Positions 53,339 through 62,523 of a stretch of 64,000 bases of DNA are shown here, piece by piece. Under the pieces are notes generated by a model. That model did not search any database and had not been told where the DNA came from. It saw only the letters and a list, made by a program, of their open reading frames with translations. This DNA comes from Myroides profundi (GTDB taxonomy: Bacteria; Bacteroidota; Bacteroidia; Flavobacteriales; Flavobacteriaceae), in contig NZ_CP010817.1 in assembly GCF_000833025.1 (NCBI RefSeq), positions 1,984,001-2,048,000 on the forward strand, written 5' to 3'. The first letter of the stretch is position 1. Each line of letters starts with the position of its first letter. A program made the translations under genes and the position numbers.

Positions 53339-54382
53339 ATGAAAAAAGCGAACATTATTTTCGGTACAGATTATGCTATTTGCCAAGCTCCTATGTTAGG
53401 AGTAGCTACACCAGAGATGGTAGCAGCAGTAAGTAACTCAGGTTGTATAGGTACACTTCCATTAGGTGGCTTCCCTCCTGGCTTAAGCAGAGAGTTAATC
53501 AGAAAGACGCAGTCTTTAACAGACAAGCCTTTTATCGTTAATATGTTCCTTAATCCTATAGTTGATATTGATCAAAGAGAGATTGATGATATGCAACATA
53601 CATTAAGTGAGATAGGCAAGGAAATAGGATATTCTCATACTACAATTACCGACTTTGATCAAGAGACATATCAGGGTAATCTAGAAGTAGTAAAAGAACT
53701 AGGCCTTCCCTATCTTGCTTTTACTTTTGGCTGTTTTACAGATCAAGAGATAAAAGAACTACACGACCTAGATATATATTTAATAGGTACAGCTACTACA
53801 GTAGAAGAAGCTATTTATTTAGACGACAAAGGCATCGATGCTATTATTCTTCAGGGGATCGAAGCAGGAGGTCATAGAGGCACTTTTCTGAAAGACTCTT
53901 TAGAAGATAACCTCCCATTAGAAGAATTGTTTAATAGCGTATTACCTATCGTACAGAAGCCTTTATTTGTAGCAGGTGGTTTATACGATGGGGTAATGGG
54001 TAGAGATTATTTAGATAAGGGAGCTGCTATGGTATGTTATGGCTCTCTATTTATTACAGCTGACGAAAGTACAGCTATGGACTACCAAAAAGACCTTTTA
54101 CACAAAGGAGAAGCTGTAGAAACTGTTTTAACGAAATCTTTTTCTGGTAAATTTGCTAGAGGTATTCTTAATAATTTTGTGAAAATGATAGATTATGATA
54201 ATAAAAACATACCTTTGTATCCTATTCAAAATATTTTAACACAAAAATTAAGAAGTTTTGCTAAACAAAAAAAAATTCATAATTTTAATTCTCTTTGGTG
54301 CGGAACTAATGCCCATTATGCCAAAAGAGATTCAACGTCAAAAATTATAAATAAATTGATTAAGGAAGTGTATGACTTATAG
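53339..54382 (+). CDS. Nitronate monooxygenase-like flavin oxidoreductase
   Basis: This 347-residue FMN-dependent (beta/alpha)8 enzyme of the NMO/2-nitropropane dioxygenase family starts IIFGTDYAICQAPMLGVATPEMV. It has GIEAGGHRGTF (catalytic His and FMN phosphate loop near residue 180) and PLFVAGGLYDGVMGRDYLDKGAAMV CYGSLF-type barrel strands 7 and 8. Such enzymes oxidise alkyl nitronates or act as enoyl reductases. It overlaps the next gene by 11 bases. Confidence 0.9.
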   Translation: MKKANIIFGTDYAICQAPMLGVATPEMVAAVSNSGCIGTLPLGGFPPGLSRELIRKTQSLTDKPFIVNMFLNPIVDIDQREIDDMQHTLSEIGKEIGYSHTTITDFDQETYQGNLEVVKELGLPYLAFTFGCFTDQEIKELHDLDIYLIGTATTVEEAIYLDDKGIDAIILQGIEAGGHRGTFLKDSLEDNLPLEELFNSVLPIVQKPLFVAGGLYDGVMGRDYLDKGAAMVCYGSLFITADESTAMDYQKDLLHKGEAVETVLTKSFSGKFARGILNNFVKMIDYDNKNIPLYPIQNILTQKLRSFAKQKKIHNFNSLWCGTNAHYAKRDSTSKIINKLIKEVYDL

Positions 54383-55226
54383 TTTTCAATATCGTTTTTT
54401 AAAGAATATAAACTTAGAGGAGCTTTTATCTGTTTTTAACAAGTCTTTTTCAGATTATACTGTTCCGATGAAATTAACATTGGAGCAATTAAAAGACAAA
54501 ATTAAAGCAGAGGGTATTGATTTAACAATTTCTGTAGGGGCTTTTTGTAATAAAGAATTAGTAGGATTTATTCTTCACGGTAAGAATAATGACTATCTAT
54601 ATAATGCTGGTACAGGAGTATTGCCTTCTTTTAGAGGTAATAATCTTACTACTAAGATGTATGATTATGCTATTCCTTTATTTAAGAGCTTTAATATGCG
54701 TAAAATCAACTTAGAAGTAATCAGTTCTAATGAGACCGCTTGTAAGTCATATCGCAAGATTGGTTTTAAAAAATGGAGAGTAGTTAATTCTATTAAGGGA
54801 ATCACTAATGTTAAGAGCTCTAAGTTTGAAGAAATAGAAGGTTTGCAAATCAATAATTTACCCTATTATGAGTATCTTATCTATTTTGCAGAGAAAGATA
54901 TTATTCCTACATGGGAGAATAACGAATTCTGTGTACACAACTTCGAGACTACCCTAATTATGCGCAAAGCAACTATTAATGGCACTACTACTGTAGGATA
55001 CTTAATCTATGACCAACGCATTAATAAGGTGCTTCAGGTATGGGTAAAAGAGGGATATAGACGTAAGGGAATAGCTTCTTATCTTATTAAAGAATTAATA
55101 GGTAATGATAGAAACTTCTATATTACAAATATAGATGGACAAAACTTCGGTATCCATTCTTTCTTTAAATCTATAGGTGGAGAACCTTATCTAGAACAGG
55201 TAGAAATGGAAATGTACTTATACTAA
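54372..55226 (+). CDS. Protein with two GNAT acetyltransferase domains
   Basis: This 284-residue protein appears to contain two GNAT folds in tandem. The first (about residues 1-140) has GVLPSFRGNNLTTKMYDYA and NLEVISSNETACKSYRKIGF. The second (about 170-284) has VGYLIYDQRINKVLQVWVKEGYRRKGIASYLIKEL, with the R/QxxGxG/A acetyl-CoA loop as RRKGIA. One domain may be inactive. Substrate unknown. It overlaps the flavin enzyme gene and is convergent with ygiD. Confidence 0.85.
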   Translation: MTYSFQYRFLKNINLEELLSVFNKSFSDYTVPMKLTLEQLKDKIKAEGIDLTISVGAFCNKELVGFILHGKNNDYLYNAGTGVLPSFRGNNLTTKMYDYAIPLFKSFNMRKINLEVISSNETACKSYRKIGFKKWRVVNSIKGITNVKSSKFEEIEGLQINNLPYYEYLIYFAEKDIIPTWENNEFCVHNFETTLIMRKATINGTTTVGYLIYDQRINKVLQVWVKEGYRRKGIASYLIKELIGNDRNFYITNIDGQNFGIHSFFKSIGGEPYLEQVEMEMYLY

Positions 55227-55228
55227 AA

Positions 55229-56056
55229 TTACCCAAACAAGTAAGAAGTCATACTTAAAGATCCACCTACATATTTATCATTAAAGATGTGGATGTTATC
55301 ACTACTATTTGTCAATCCTAGAATATATAATAACGGATAATAATGATCAGGTGTAGGTACTGCATATTGCATACTTACACCTTTATTTTTATAATCTAAT
55401 AGGTCTGTAAAAGACCTATTGAGTATTGCCTGCTTTACTAATTCATTACTCTCTATCGCCCAATCAAATGCATAATTGTCTTTATTCATATTATGCCAGT
55501 CTAGAGCAGATAGATTGTGTACGATATTACCACTTCCTATGATCAATACTCCTTTTTTTCTAAGGGCTTTTAATTGTTTTCCTATTTCTAGGTGATATTC
55601 AGGGCTTTTGTAATAATCTATGCTTAATTGCAATACAGGAATATTCGCTTCAGGAAATAAATGACACAGTATAGACCATGCCCCGTGATCTAATCCCCAA
55701 GTTAAATCTTCGTGTATATCTTGATGTTCGTTTAGAAGAGTGATCTCATTCGCTAGAATAGGATTACCTTTTACATTGTATTCAACATCAAATAACGCTT
55801 TTGGAAAACCTCTAAAATCGTGAATTGTTTCTAATGTAGAATTAGCAGTAACTAAAGTTCCTTTTGTTAGCCAATGGGCAGAGACTACTAAGATCGCTTC
55901 TGGCTTAGGTAATTGTCTTCCTAAGTTCTTCCAATATTGAGAGAACTCATTGTCCTCTATAGCGTTCATAGGAGAGCCATGCCCCACAAATAGTACAGGC
56001 ATCTCCTCTGCTCTATCTTTTAACCAAAACAGATCGTTTAAAACTTGCTCTCCCAT
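55229..56056 (-). CDS. ygiD: 4,5-DOPA dioxygenase extradiol-like protein
   Basis: This 275-residue protein belongs to the LigB-type family (YgiD/DODA). Zinc- or iron-binding histidines are visible in VGHGSPMNA, VSAHWLTKG and GNIVHNLSAL, and the later TPDHYYPLLYILG is typical. The E. coli homologue opens the catechol ring of DOPA in vitro; the physiological substrate is unclear. It is the last gene of the HipA-DUF3037-KtrB-KtrA-YgiD run, 17 bases after ktrA. Confidence 0.88.
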   Translation of the reverse strand: MGEQVLNDLFWLKDRAEEMPVLFVGHGSPMNAIEDNEFSQYWKNLGRQLPKPEAILVVSAHWLTKGTLVTANSTLETIHDFRGFPKALFDVEYNVKGNPILANEITLLNEHQDIHEDLTWGLDHGAWSILCHLFPEANIPVLQLSIDYYKSPEYHLEIGKQLKALRKKGVLIIGSGNIVHNLSALDWHNMNKDNYAFDWAIESNELVKQAILNRSFTDLLDYKNKGVSMQYAVPTPDHYYPLLYILGLTNSSDNIHIFNDKYVGGSLSMTSYLFG

Positions 56057-56073
56057 TTCTTTATGATTTTAGA

Positions 56074-56757
56074 TTATTCTGCTAATATTTTTTTAATATC
56101 TCTGTTATCACCATAGATAACCATGATATCACCTTTATTCAATACTGTTTCATAAGAGGCAATACCTTGTACTTCGTGTATTTTCTTATGCATCCCGATA
56201 AAGCTCTTTTCTTCTTTTATCTTCAGTGTTGTAAGAACAACTAAGTTATAATTAGTTCTAAAACCGATCTCTCCTAATGTTCTACCTGCAAAACGGTCAG
56301 ACACTGTGATTTCTACGATACTGTATCGTCCATTAATCTCATAAGAGTCTACTACACCTTTTATACATAATTTCTTAGCCCATCTCTCTGCTGTTTCTTC
56401 TTCAGGGTGTACGATTTCATCTACTCCTATGGCTTGTAAGACATTCTCATGTACAGGACTAATAGCTCTACTGATAAGCCTTTTTACATTTAGATTTTTT
56501 AGAACAGCAGTAGTCATAATATTAGCTCCTTGATCTTCACCTATTGCTACGATAACGATATCTGTATTCGCTAGAGGTAGTCCAGACATCATATATTGAT
56601 CAGTAGAGTCTAGACAGATAGTATGGGATATCATATCCTTATAAGCATCTACCCTAGCCATACTTTTGTCTACACCTATTACTTCGTTTCCTTGTTCTGT
56701 AAGTTTTTGTGCTAATGACGCACCAAAATTTCCTAAACCAATAATAATATATTTCAT
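56074..56757 (-). CDS. ktrA: Potassium uptake regulator KtrA (RCK domain)
   Basis: This 227-residue cytosolic ring-forming subunit controls KtrB. The RCK_N Rossmann fold begins YIIIGLGNFGASLAQ (GxGxxG) and continues with VIGVDKS (acidic residue for nucleotide ribose) and the Asp in DIVIVAIGEDQ. The C-terminal RCK_C part ends with NKGDIMVIYGDNRDIKK. Members sense ATP/ADP or NAD(H). It follows ktrB by 8 bases. Confidence 0.93.
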   Translation of the reverse strand: MKYIIIGLGNFGASLAQKLTEQGNEVIGVDKSMARVDAYKDMISHTICLDSTDQYMMSGLPLANTDIVIVAIGEDQGANIMTTAVLKNLNVKRLISRAISPVHENVLQAIGVDEIVHPEEETAERWAKKLCIKGVVDSYEINGRYSIVEITVSDRFAGRTLGEIGFRTNYNLVVLTTLKIKEEKSFIGMHKKIHEVQGIASYETVLNKGDIMVIYGDNRDIKKILAE

Positions 56758-56765
56758 GTCCTATA

Positions 56766-58547
56766 CTAGTTAATCAGAATCTCTTCTGTTGGATATCTAT
56801 AATTCGTTAATTTTTCTTTTTTGCTTATTGCTATTAGAATGGTAAGCATACTCACTCGTCCAATAAACATAAGCATAATCAGAGTTACTTTACTAGGATC
56901 TGTCAGCTGAGCTGTAATCCCTGTACTTAATCCTGATGTACTATAAGCAGAGAATGCCTCATATGCTAATCTTAATAAATCTGTCTTGGGCTCAAAAAAC
57001 GAGAGCGCAAAAATAGCTATTCCTATCACAAATAAAGATAAGAATATAATCGCAAAAGCACGTTGTACAGACAGTTGATCCACCTCTCTTCTGTATACTT
57101 CTATTCTAGATCTACCTTTCATTAAGGCCCAGATATTTAAGACAGCGATAGCAAAAGTACTTGTTTTAATACCTCCTCCTGTTGATACTGGTGATGCCCC
57201 GATCCACATTAAGAGAATCACGACTAAGAATGTAGAAGTAGTAAATAGATTATTATCTACTGTCGCAAAACCTGCAGTACGTGGTGAAGTAGCTGTAAAG
57301 AATGCTGTGACTAACTTTCCGAAACCACTGTGTTCTGCTAGCGTATTATTATATTCTGAGATATAGACTACTGCAGTACCTCCTACGATTAATACAGCTG
57401 TAGTGATTAAGATAATTCGAGTACTTAGATTAATAACACGAGGAATATGAATCTTCGCTTCCTTCATGCTAAAAGGAAGAAGCTTATTGATAATCAAGTG
57501 CTTTACATACTTATATACATTGAATACAATCGGGAACCCTAATCCTCCCATAATGAATAACCCTGCTATAATTAAATGCAATGGATAATTAAAGCGGTAT
57601 TCAAAAGTGTATAGGTTCTCAGGTAAAGTAGAGAATCCAGCATTACAGAAGGCTGATACAGCATGAAAAATAGAGAAAAACACTCTGTCAAACAAAGATT
57701 CAAAATGCTGATGACGTATACTGATAAATATCGCGATCATCCCTATAAACTGTATAATACCAGATATAATAATGATTCGTTTTAGCGTAGCGAATACGTC
57801 TCCTAGTTTATCGATATAAGACATATCCTTAAGTACTAATTGATTTCCATAAGAGGCTTTTCCTCTAAAGAAAAAACTAAAGTAGCTAGCTAAGGTCATG
57901 ATCCCAAGTCCCCCACATTCCATTAAGAAGATCATCACAGTCTTTCCAAATATAGTGAACTGCGCACCGATATCTACTGTAGATAAACCCGTTACACACA
58001 CAGCGCTCGTAGCTGTAAATAGAGCATCTATATAACGCATACTACCTGGTGTATTCGTCGCTTTAGGGAAAGAAAGCATGAATGCTCCTATAAAAATGAT
58101 TAATAGAAAACTGACAACAAATAACTGAGCAGGGTTCATTCTAGTCTGTTTTAAGTTTAACTGTAAGACAGAAAACTCCCTTACTAACATTAGGAATAGA
58201 CCAAACGAAATAACAGCATTGCTGTCAAAGAACCTTATAGTATGCTCAGGCTGCCATCTGGCTATAATCAAGATTAAAAACAATACAATACTAAAACAGT
58301 CAAATATCTTCACTCCTAAAGTCTCGTGGTTATCTTTATTAAAATAACGTCTAACGATAGCAAGCATCCCGATACTCAAACAAATATTGTAAAAAACATT
58401 TAAGTGGTAATGATAATCGTTAAGTGTATTAAAACCTAAATCGTATATCATTAAAAACAGCGCTATGAAACTAACCCAAAAAGGCAATCTTTTAAGGATG
58501 AACGTAGTTTGCTTTATTATTTTATCTTTAAGGTAGTACAGTGGCAT
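56766..58547 (-). CDS. ktrB: Potassium channel-like transporter KtrB/TrkH
   Basis: This 593-residue protein has a longer N terminus than Bacillus KtrB, with several extra helices. Pore-loop repeats with selectivity-filter glycines are seen in AVCVTGLST, AFCNAGFSTLP, TSPRTAGF and SAYSTSGLSTG. MEC GGLGIMT and MWIGASPVSTGGGIKTST lie between. It forms the membrane part of a K+ (or Na+-coupled) uptake system with KtrA encoded next. Regulation by the HipA-like neighbour is not known. Confidence 0.93.
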   Translation of the reverse strand: MPLYYLKDKIIKQTTFILKRLPFWVSFIALFLMIYDLGFNTLNDYHYHLNVFYNICLSIGMLAIVRRYFNKDNHETLGVKIFDCFSIVLFLILIIARWQPEHTIRFFDSNAVISFGLFLMLVREFSVLQLNLKQTRMNPAQLFVVSFLLIIFIGAFMLSFPKATNTPGSMRYIDALFTATSAVCVTGLSTVDIGAQFTIFGKTVMIFLMECGGLGIMTLASYFSFFFRGKASYGNQLVLKDMSYIDKLGDVFATLKRIIIISGIIQFIGMIAIFISIRHQHFESLFDRVFFSIFHAVSAFCNAGFSTLPENLYTFEYRFNYPLHLIIAGLFIMGGLGFPIVFNVYKYVKHLIINKLLPFSMKEAKIHIPRVINLSTRIILITTAVLIVGGTAVVYISEYNNTLAEHSGFGKLVTAFFTATSPRTAGFATVDNNLFTTSTFLVVILLMWIGASPVSTGGGIKTSTFAIAVLNIWALMKGRSRIEVYRREVDQLSVQRAFAIIFLSLFVIGIAIFALSFFEPKTDLLRLAYEAFSAYSTSGLSTGITAQLTDPSKVTLIMLMFIGRVSMLTILIAISKKEKLTNYRYPTEEILIN

Positions 58548-58548
58548 C

Positions 58549-58950
58549 TTATAATACTAATTCTTTAAAAAGCGTGGTTAATACTTCTTCTATATCCTCT
58601 GACATACCAGGATGTGGACGAGAAGATTGTATACAAGAGCTCTTTACGGCGGTTAGCCATCTAAAGCGTTCTGCTGCATCTAAAGCTCCTATAGGTGATA
58701 TTTTGCACTGTCCCTTTGCGATGCGCTCAAAAGCATCTACATGGTCTTTTAAAGTATCAAAGTCTAACTCGCTCTCAAAACAATCTATCTTGCGCTTATC
58801 TAAGTAAAATGAAGATACTAACGTACGCTTAGCCTTACAGAATACTAATACCCCAATATTGATAAACTCTTCTCGTTCTACTTTAGGAGTGTATCTTATT
58901 ATTGCATACTCATATACCTGCATCTTGATGTTTTTTTGCTTCGTTAACAA
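58549..58950 (-). CDS. DUF3037 family protein
   Basis: This 133-residue protein has the family features YEYAIIRYTPKVEREEFINIGVLVFC at the N terminus and SPIGALDAAERFRWLTAVKSSCIQSSRPHPG in the second half. DUF3037 genes usually sit directly after HipA-like kinase genes; here the two overlap by 41 bases. Its role is unknown. The start may be later (MQVYEYAII at 58920), which would shrink the overlap. Confidence 0.88.
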   Translation of the reverse strand: MLTKQKNIKMQVYEYAIIRYTPKVEREEFINIGVLVFCKAKRTLVSSFYLDKRKIDCFESELDFDTLKDHVDAFERIAKGQCKISPIGALDAAERFRWLTAVKSSCIQSSRPHPGMSEDIEEVLTTLFKELVL

Positions 58951-59704
58951 ATAGATCAGAATTCGCTAATCTGTTCTTTAAAAAAGAGAAATAAATACTT
59001 CTTATCTCTTCAGGAGTCAAGTCGCTTTCCTCCCATTCTAACCAATCAGTAGGTATCTGATTTGTAATATATTTAAGGTCTTCTTCTTGAAGTAATGCTT
59101 TAAACTCTTTATCCACTATATCTAGCTCTTTTGCCACAGGTAGTAATACGTGATCCTTTATAAATGAGAAAGGAGTCAACGCACTTTTTTCCCAATTTGT
59201 AAAAGAATGATGGAAATAAAAAGAAGCGCCATGATCTATTAACCATAACTCTTTATGCCAGATTAGCATATTCGTATTTCTAAAAGTACGATCTACATTG
59301 GTGATAAAAGCATCTAGCCACACGATTTGAGAAGCTAATTTACTTTCTATTTCTAAAGCAGAAGGGTCATACGTTAAAGCTCCAGATAAGAAGTGAAGAC
59401 CTAGATTTAAACCTTTACTAAACTGTAATAGGTCTTGTATTTCTTCATCTGCTTCTGTTCTACCAAAAGCCTCATCTAGCTCAGCAAAGACTAATTCAGG
59501 CACATTCAATCCTAATTTCTTAGCGATTAAACCACCTAATAATTCAGCAATTAATGCTTTGATACCATGACCAGCTCCTCTAAATTTTAATACATATTTA
59601 AAGTCGTCATCAGCATCCGCAAGTGCAGGAAGTGAACCTCCTTCTCGCAGTGGCATAATATACCTAGTAACAGTAACTGTTCTTAACCCCAATTGATTCT
59701 CCAT
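58910..59704 (-). CDS. HipA-like kinase domain protein
   Basis: This 264-residue protein has a HipA/PI3K-like kinase fold: the ATP-binding Lys40 in YVLKFRG, Glu54 in IKALIAELLGG, the catalytic segment DAFITNVDRTFRNTNML (Asp131, Asn136, Asp138) and the metal-binding Asp157 in LIDHGASF. HipA toxins phosphorylate glutamyl-tRNA synthetase; this single-domain form lacks the N-terminal HipA extension and a HipB antitoxin, and is paired with DUF3037 instead. Whether it is a toxin or regulatory kinase is unknown. Confidence 0.85.
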   Translation of the reverse strand: MENQLGLRTVTVTRYIMPLREGGSLPALADADDDFKYVLKFRGAGHGIKALIAELLGGLIAKKLGLNVPELVFAELDEAFGRTEADEEIQDLLQFSKGLNLGLHFLSGALTYDPSALEIESKLASQIVWLDAFITNVDRTFRNTNMLIWHKELWLIDHGASFYFHHSFTNWEKSALTPFSFIKDHVLLPVAKELDIVDKEFKALLQEEDLKYITNQIPTDWLEWEESDLTPEEIRSIYFSFLKNRLANSDLFVNEAKKHQDAGI

Positions 59705-59816
59705 TTGGCTATTTTATAATGAAATGATCATGCAATATTAACCAAAAAACCCCCAAAGTAACTTACTTTGAGAGTTAAATTTTAAACTACTGCATTCCAG
59801 TGATTGTTTATCTATT

Positions 59817-60368
59817 TTACTTGTCTAAATAAAATCTTGTATTTTTATGGATAGGACAGTCTACTCGATGTGACCCAGGTAAATAAGCTGTACTCATTAA
59901 AAACTCATTTACGATCTCTCCTCCTACGAACTTAAAGTGTTTTTTAAACAACTTTACCCATTCTTCTAGTGTATACTCTTTATGTAGGTCTAGCCAACTT
60001 TTAAAGCTTCCAAATTCTTTTTGTAACACGATGATTTGATTAGCGTTATATATCGCAGCATTAACCTTTAGTTTATTGCGAATAATCCCGCTGTCTTGTA
60101 ATAATCGATCAATATCAGCCTGCGTAAAATTAGCGACCTTGTCTATATCAAACCCTACATAAGCTTTTTGGAAGTTTTTTCTTTTTTGAAGAATAGTATT
60201 CCAGCTCAGTCCTGCTTGGTTTATTTCTAAAACAAATCGTTCGAACAACGCATTGTCATCCGTTAATTCGAATCCATATTCATAATCGTGATAGTACTTA
60301 TTAGGATTATCAGAATCTAAAGGTAGCTCATTACAGAAATCACAGTAATGCTTTTTAACAACAGCCAT
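59817..60368 (-). CDS. tag: DNA-3-methyladenine glycosylase I
   Basis: This 183-residue enzyme excises N3-methyladenine. Features of the Tag family: the N-terminal Zn Cys in HYCDFC, YHDYEYGFELTDDNALFERFVLEINQAGLSWNTIL (substrate pocket with Glu and Trp), FDIDKVANFTQADIDRLL and the C-terminal Cys/His pair HRVDCPIH. Its start codon shares one base with the stop of the upstream gene (TAATG). It is probably cotranscribed with that gene. Confidence 0.94.
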   Translation of the reverse strand: MAVVKKHYCDFCNELPLDSDNPNKYYHDYEYGFELTDDNALFERFVLEINQAGLSWNTILQKRKNFQKAYVGFDIDKVANFTQADIDRLLQDSGIIRNKLKVNAAIYNANQIIVLQKEFGSFKSWLDLHKEYTLEEWVKLFKKHFKFVGGEIVNEFLMSTAYLPGSHRVDCPIHKNTRFYLDK

Positions 60369-60769
60369 TAATTAATCACTTTTATTTTAGCATCGTTTAA
60401 GACCTTTCTGAATGCATTCTTAGCATCAGGAGTTTTAAGTCCAAACACATCTCTAGTCTTTCTATTATTCAGTTTTATCACAGCTTTAGTACCTAATGCT
60501 TTGGGCATTTTCACATACTTAATATCATATTTATCGATAGAGTCAACAGCAGTCTGCATTAAGAAGTTCTTTACTGTAATATATAAGAAGGTAGCTACAA
60601 TAATACAAAACACATAGTCCATCTCTTTAGGCTGTTGCCAATTAGCAGTATATAGCCTAGCCACTCCTAAGATTAGGATAGCAGAAGACATAATCCTAGA
60701 AGATGTTAAACGTCCTTTTTGATTATCTGTTATTTCAAGCTTTTTAGTTTCTTTATTGAATTTGATCAT
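60368..60769 (-). CDS. Hypothetical two-helix membrane protein
   Basis: This 133-residue protein has two hydrophobic helices, about residues 24-40 (SSRIMSSAILILGVARLY) and 50-72 (DYVFCIIVATFLYITVKNFLM), followed by a basic soluble tail (KMPKALGTKAVIKLNNRKTRDVFGLKTPDAKNAFRKVL). I do not recognise the family. The reading frame ends in TAATG with tag. Confidence 0.75.
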   Translation of the reverse strand: MIKFNKETKKLEITDNQKGRLTSSRIMSSAILILGVARLYTANWQQPKEMDYVFCIIVATFLYITVKNFLMQTAVDSIDKYDIKYVKMPKALGTKAVIKLNNRKTRDVFGLKTPDAKNAFRKVLNDAKIKVIN

Positions 60770-60898
60770 TTATTTCAAGTATTTATAGTAACAAATCTAC
60801 TAATAAAAAATAAATCTAAAAGCCAATATAATGTTAGTATTATGAGGTCGTCTTGACTTTTGTAGAATAAAAAAGAGTATAAAATTTTATAACGCTAA

Positions 60899-61204
60899 AC
60901 AAACAAAATCCCAACTGTTGGATTATTTATTAATGTTGATGCAGGATTTGATTCACAAAAACTTAGAAAAATATTGAGTGATAAAGAAATAATAGCTAAC
61001 ATCTGTCCTAATAAACGAAATGGCCAAGGTAATGAAGAAAGCTACTTGGATGAACAACTATAGAAAGAAAGTTATGCTATTGAAAGAACGAATGTTTGGT
61101 TAGATAGCGTTAGTTCTTTAATCACTAAATTTGATACCACATTTTCTAGTTAGATATCGTAGAGCTTCATTGCTTTTATTGTCATAGAATTAAAGAAATT
61201 TTAG
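60899..61204 (+). pseudogene. Remnant of an IS5-like transposase (C-terminal part)
   Basis: One frame reads NKIPTVGLFINVDAGFDSQK...ICPNKRNGQGNEESYLDEQL, a stop (TAG 61061-61063), then KESYAIERTNVWLDSVSS...KFDTTF, two further stops, and FIAFIVIELKKF. This matches the C-terminal DDE transposase pattern of IS5-like elements in Bacteroidota, with the catalytic Glu in YAIERTN and Asp in NVDAGFD. Only about 100 codons remain. No inverted ends were found. Confidence 0.8.
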
Positions 61205-61287
61205 AATACTAAAAAGTCAAGATACGTTCAGAATAAAACCTGTGAGCCATAAAATTCTCATAGGTTATTTTTATAATTATATATGAC

Positions 61288-61677
61288 TTATTTTTCTGTT
61301 ATATCTAATCCCATACCATCAGTACCTCTCATTTTACTCACTACTTTTGAATTTTTTAACGTAATAAATATAACTGCTCGAGGGGATTCTTTAACATATC
61401 TATAGTACTTAACAGCAATCATCCTATCTCCTTCACTACATTGTTGAAGTGGATGGAGAGATAGGTATTCTTTTGTAACATTGAAAAAATCAATATATAC
61501 AGGTGTATTATTGTCAACTCTATTATTAGTGAAAAAAGAATCTGTATTAATATAATTAAAAACAATTTCTTTGCTTTTTTTAATTATTTCTTCATCAGTC
61601 ATTTTAGTCATATCTTGACTAAATCCTTGTATACTTCCTAGAAGTATTAGAATTAATAGATAAATGTGTTTTTTCAT
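61288..61677 (-). CDS. Small secreted hypothetical protein (paralogue A)
   Basis: This 129-residue protein has a signal peptide cleaved after SIQGFSQ. The mature part has DMTKMTDEEIIKKSKEIVFNYINTDSFF, a divergent middle, and the end SKMRGTDGMGLDI. Its N- and C-terminal parts are nearly the same as those of 62140-62523, with a divergent centre. No family is recognised; probably periplasmic. Confidence 0.75.
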   Translation of the reverse strand: MKKHIYLLILILLGSIQGFSQDMTKMTDEEIIKKSKEIVFNYINTDSFFTNNRVDNNTPVYIDFFNVTKEYLSLHPLQQCSEGDRMIAVKYYRYVKESPRAVIFITLKNSKVVSKMRGTDGMGLDITEK

Positions 61678-61686
61678 TTTTTCATT

Positions 61687-62032
61687 TTAATTTATTGTGT
61701 AATATACATATATTTTAGAAGGTGCATCTAAGTTATGACCTTTTCTAATTGTTGATTGATCAATGTTGCTAAAAGGTTTATTCCCAACATAATCATATAC
61801 CATGTTAGGGCTACTTTTGAACACCTCCACTTTGATTTGAAATATTAGTAATACAGAAGCTAAATTAATTTCGGAACTTTTACTACCAACTAATTATAAT
61901 CAAGAAGATGATTACGATGTTGTTGCAATTGGAAGTAAAGTAGAATACGTTAAATCTGGAGATAAGATCCGAAAGTTTAAACACGCAGAAGGAACTGATA
62001 TTATTTATAAAAAATGGATTTTTTACTTCTAA
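61687..62032. pseudogene. Two gene fragments between the paralogues
   Basis: On the minus strand, frame ..VEVFKSSPNMVYDYVGNKPFSNID..KIYVYYTIN ends at a TAA (61687-61689). On the plus strand, a frame of 63 codons (61841-62032) ends ..NYNQEDDYDVVAIGSKVEYVKSGD..YKKWIFYF and a TAA. Neither has a good start. They look like 3' ends of unrelated genes left after rearrangement. I cannot name either. Confidence 0.45.
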
Positions 62033-62139
62033 GTGAGAGTTATTATATTGAATATTTAGTCTACTTTAGATAAAATAAAAAAAACTATGAGCTATGCAAT
62101 TCCCTAAGTTTTTTATAATTATATAGGACTTTATTTTCT

Positions 62140-62523
62140 TTATAAATCTAATCCCATACCATCAGTACCTCTCATTTTACTGACTAATTTTGAGTCTTTT
62201 AATCTAATATATATAACTGCTTGAGGAATCTGCGTAATATCTATTCTATAGTAAGCAATATAAATGAGTTTATCTCCCTCCTTATAATTGGAGTTTCCTT
62301 TTAAGATCTCATCCTCTTTTTTTATTAAAAAAACTTTAGTCTTAACAATCATATCATTGTCAACTCTACTATTATTGAAAAAAGAATCTGTGTTAATATA
62401 ATTAAAAGCAATTTCTTTACTTTTTTTAATTATTTCTTCATCAGACATTTTAGTCATGTCTTGACTAAATCCTTGTATACTTCCTAGAAGTATTAGAATT
62501 AATAGGTAAATGTTTTTTTTCAT
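62140..62523 (-). CDS. Small secreted hypothetical protein (paralogue B)
   Basis: This 127-residue protein has the same signal peptide and N-terminal half as paralogue A at 61288-61677 (one or two substitutions over about 50 residues), a different central part (MIVKTKVFLIKKEDEILKGNSNYKEGDKLI), and the same C-terminal SKMRGTDGMGLDL. It is likely the product of tandem duplication with replacement or rapid change in the middle. Function unknown. Confidence 0.75.
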   Translation of the reverse strand: MKKNIYLLILILLGSIQGFSQDMTKMSDEEIIKKSKEIAFNYINTDSFFNNSRVDNDMIVKTKVFLIKKEDEILKGNSNYKEGDKLIYIAYYRIDITQIPQAVIYIRLKDSKLVSKMRGTDGMGLDL

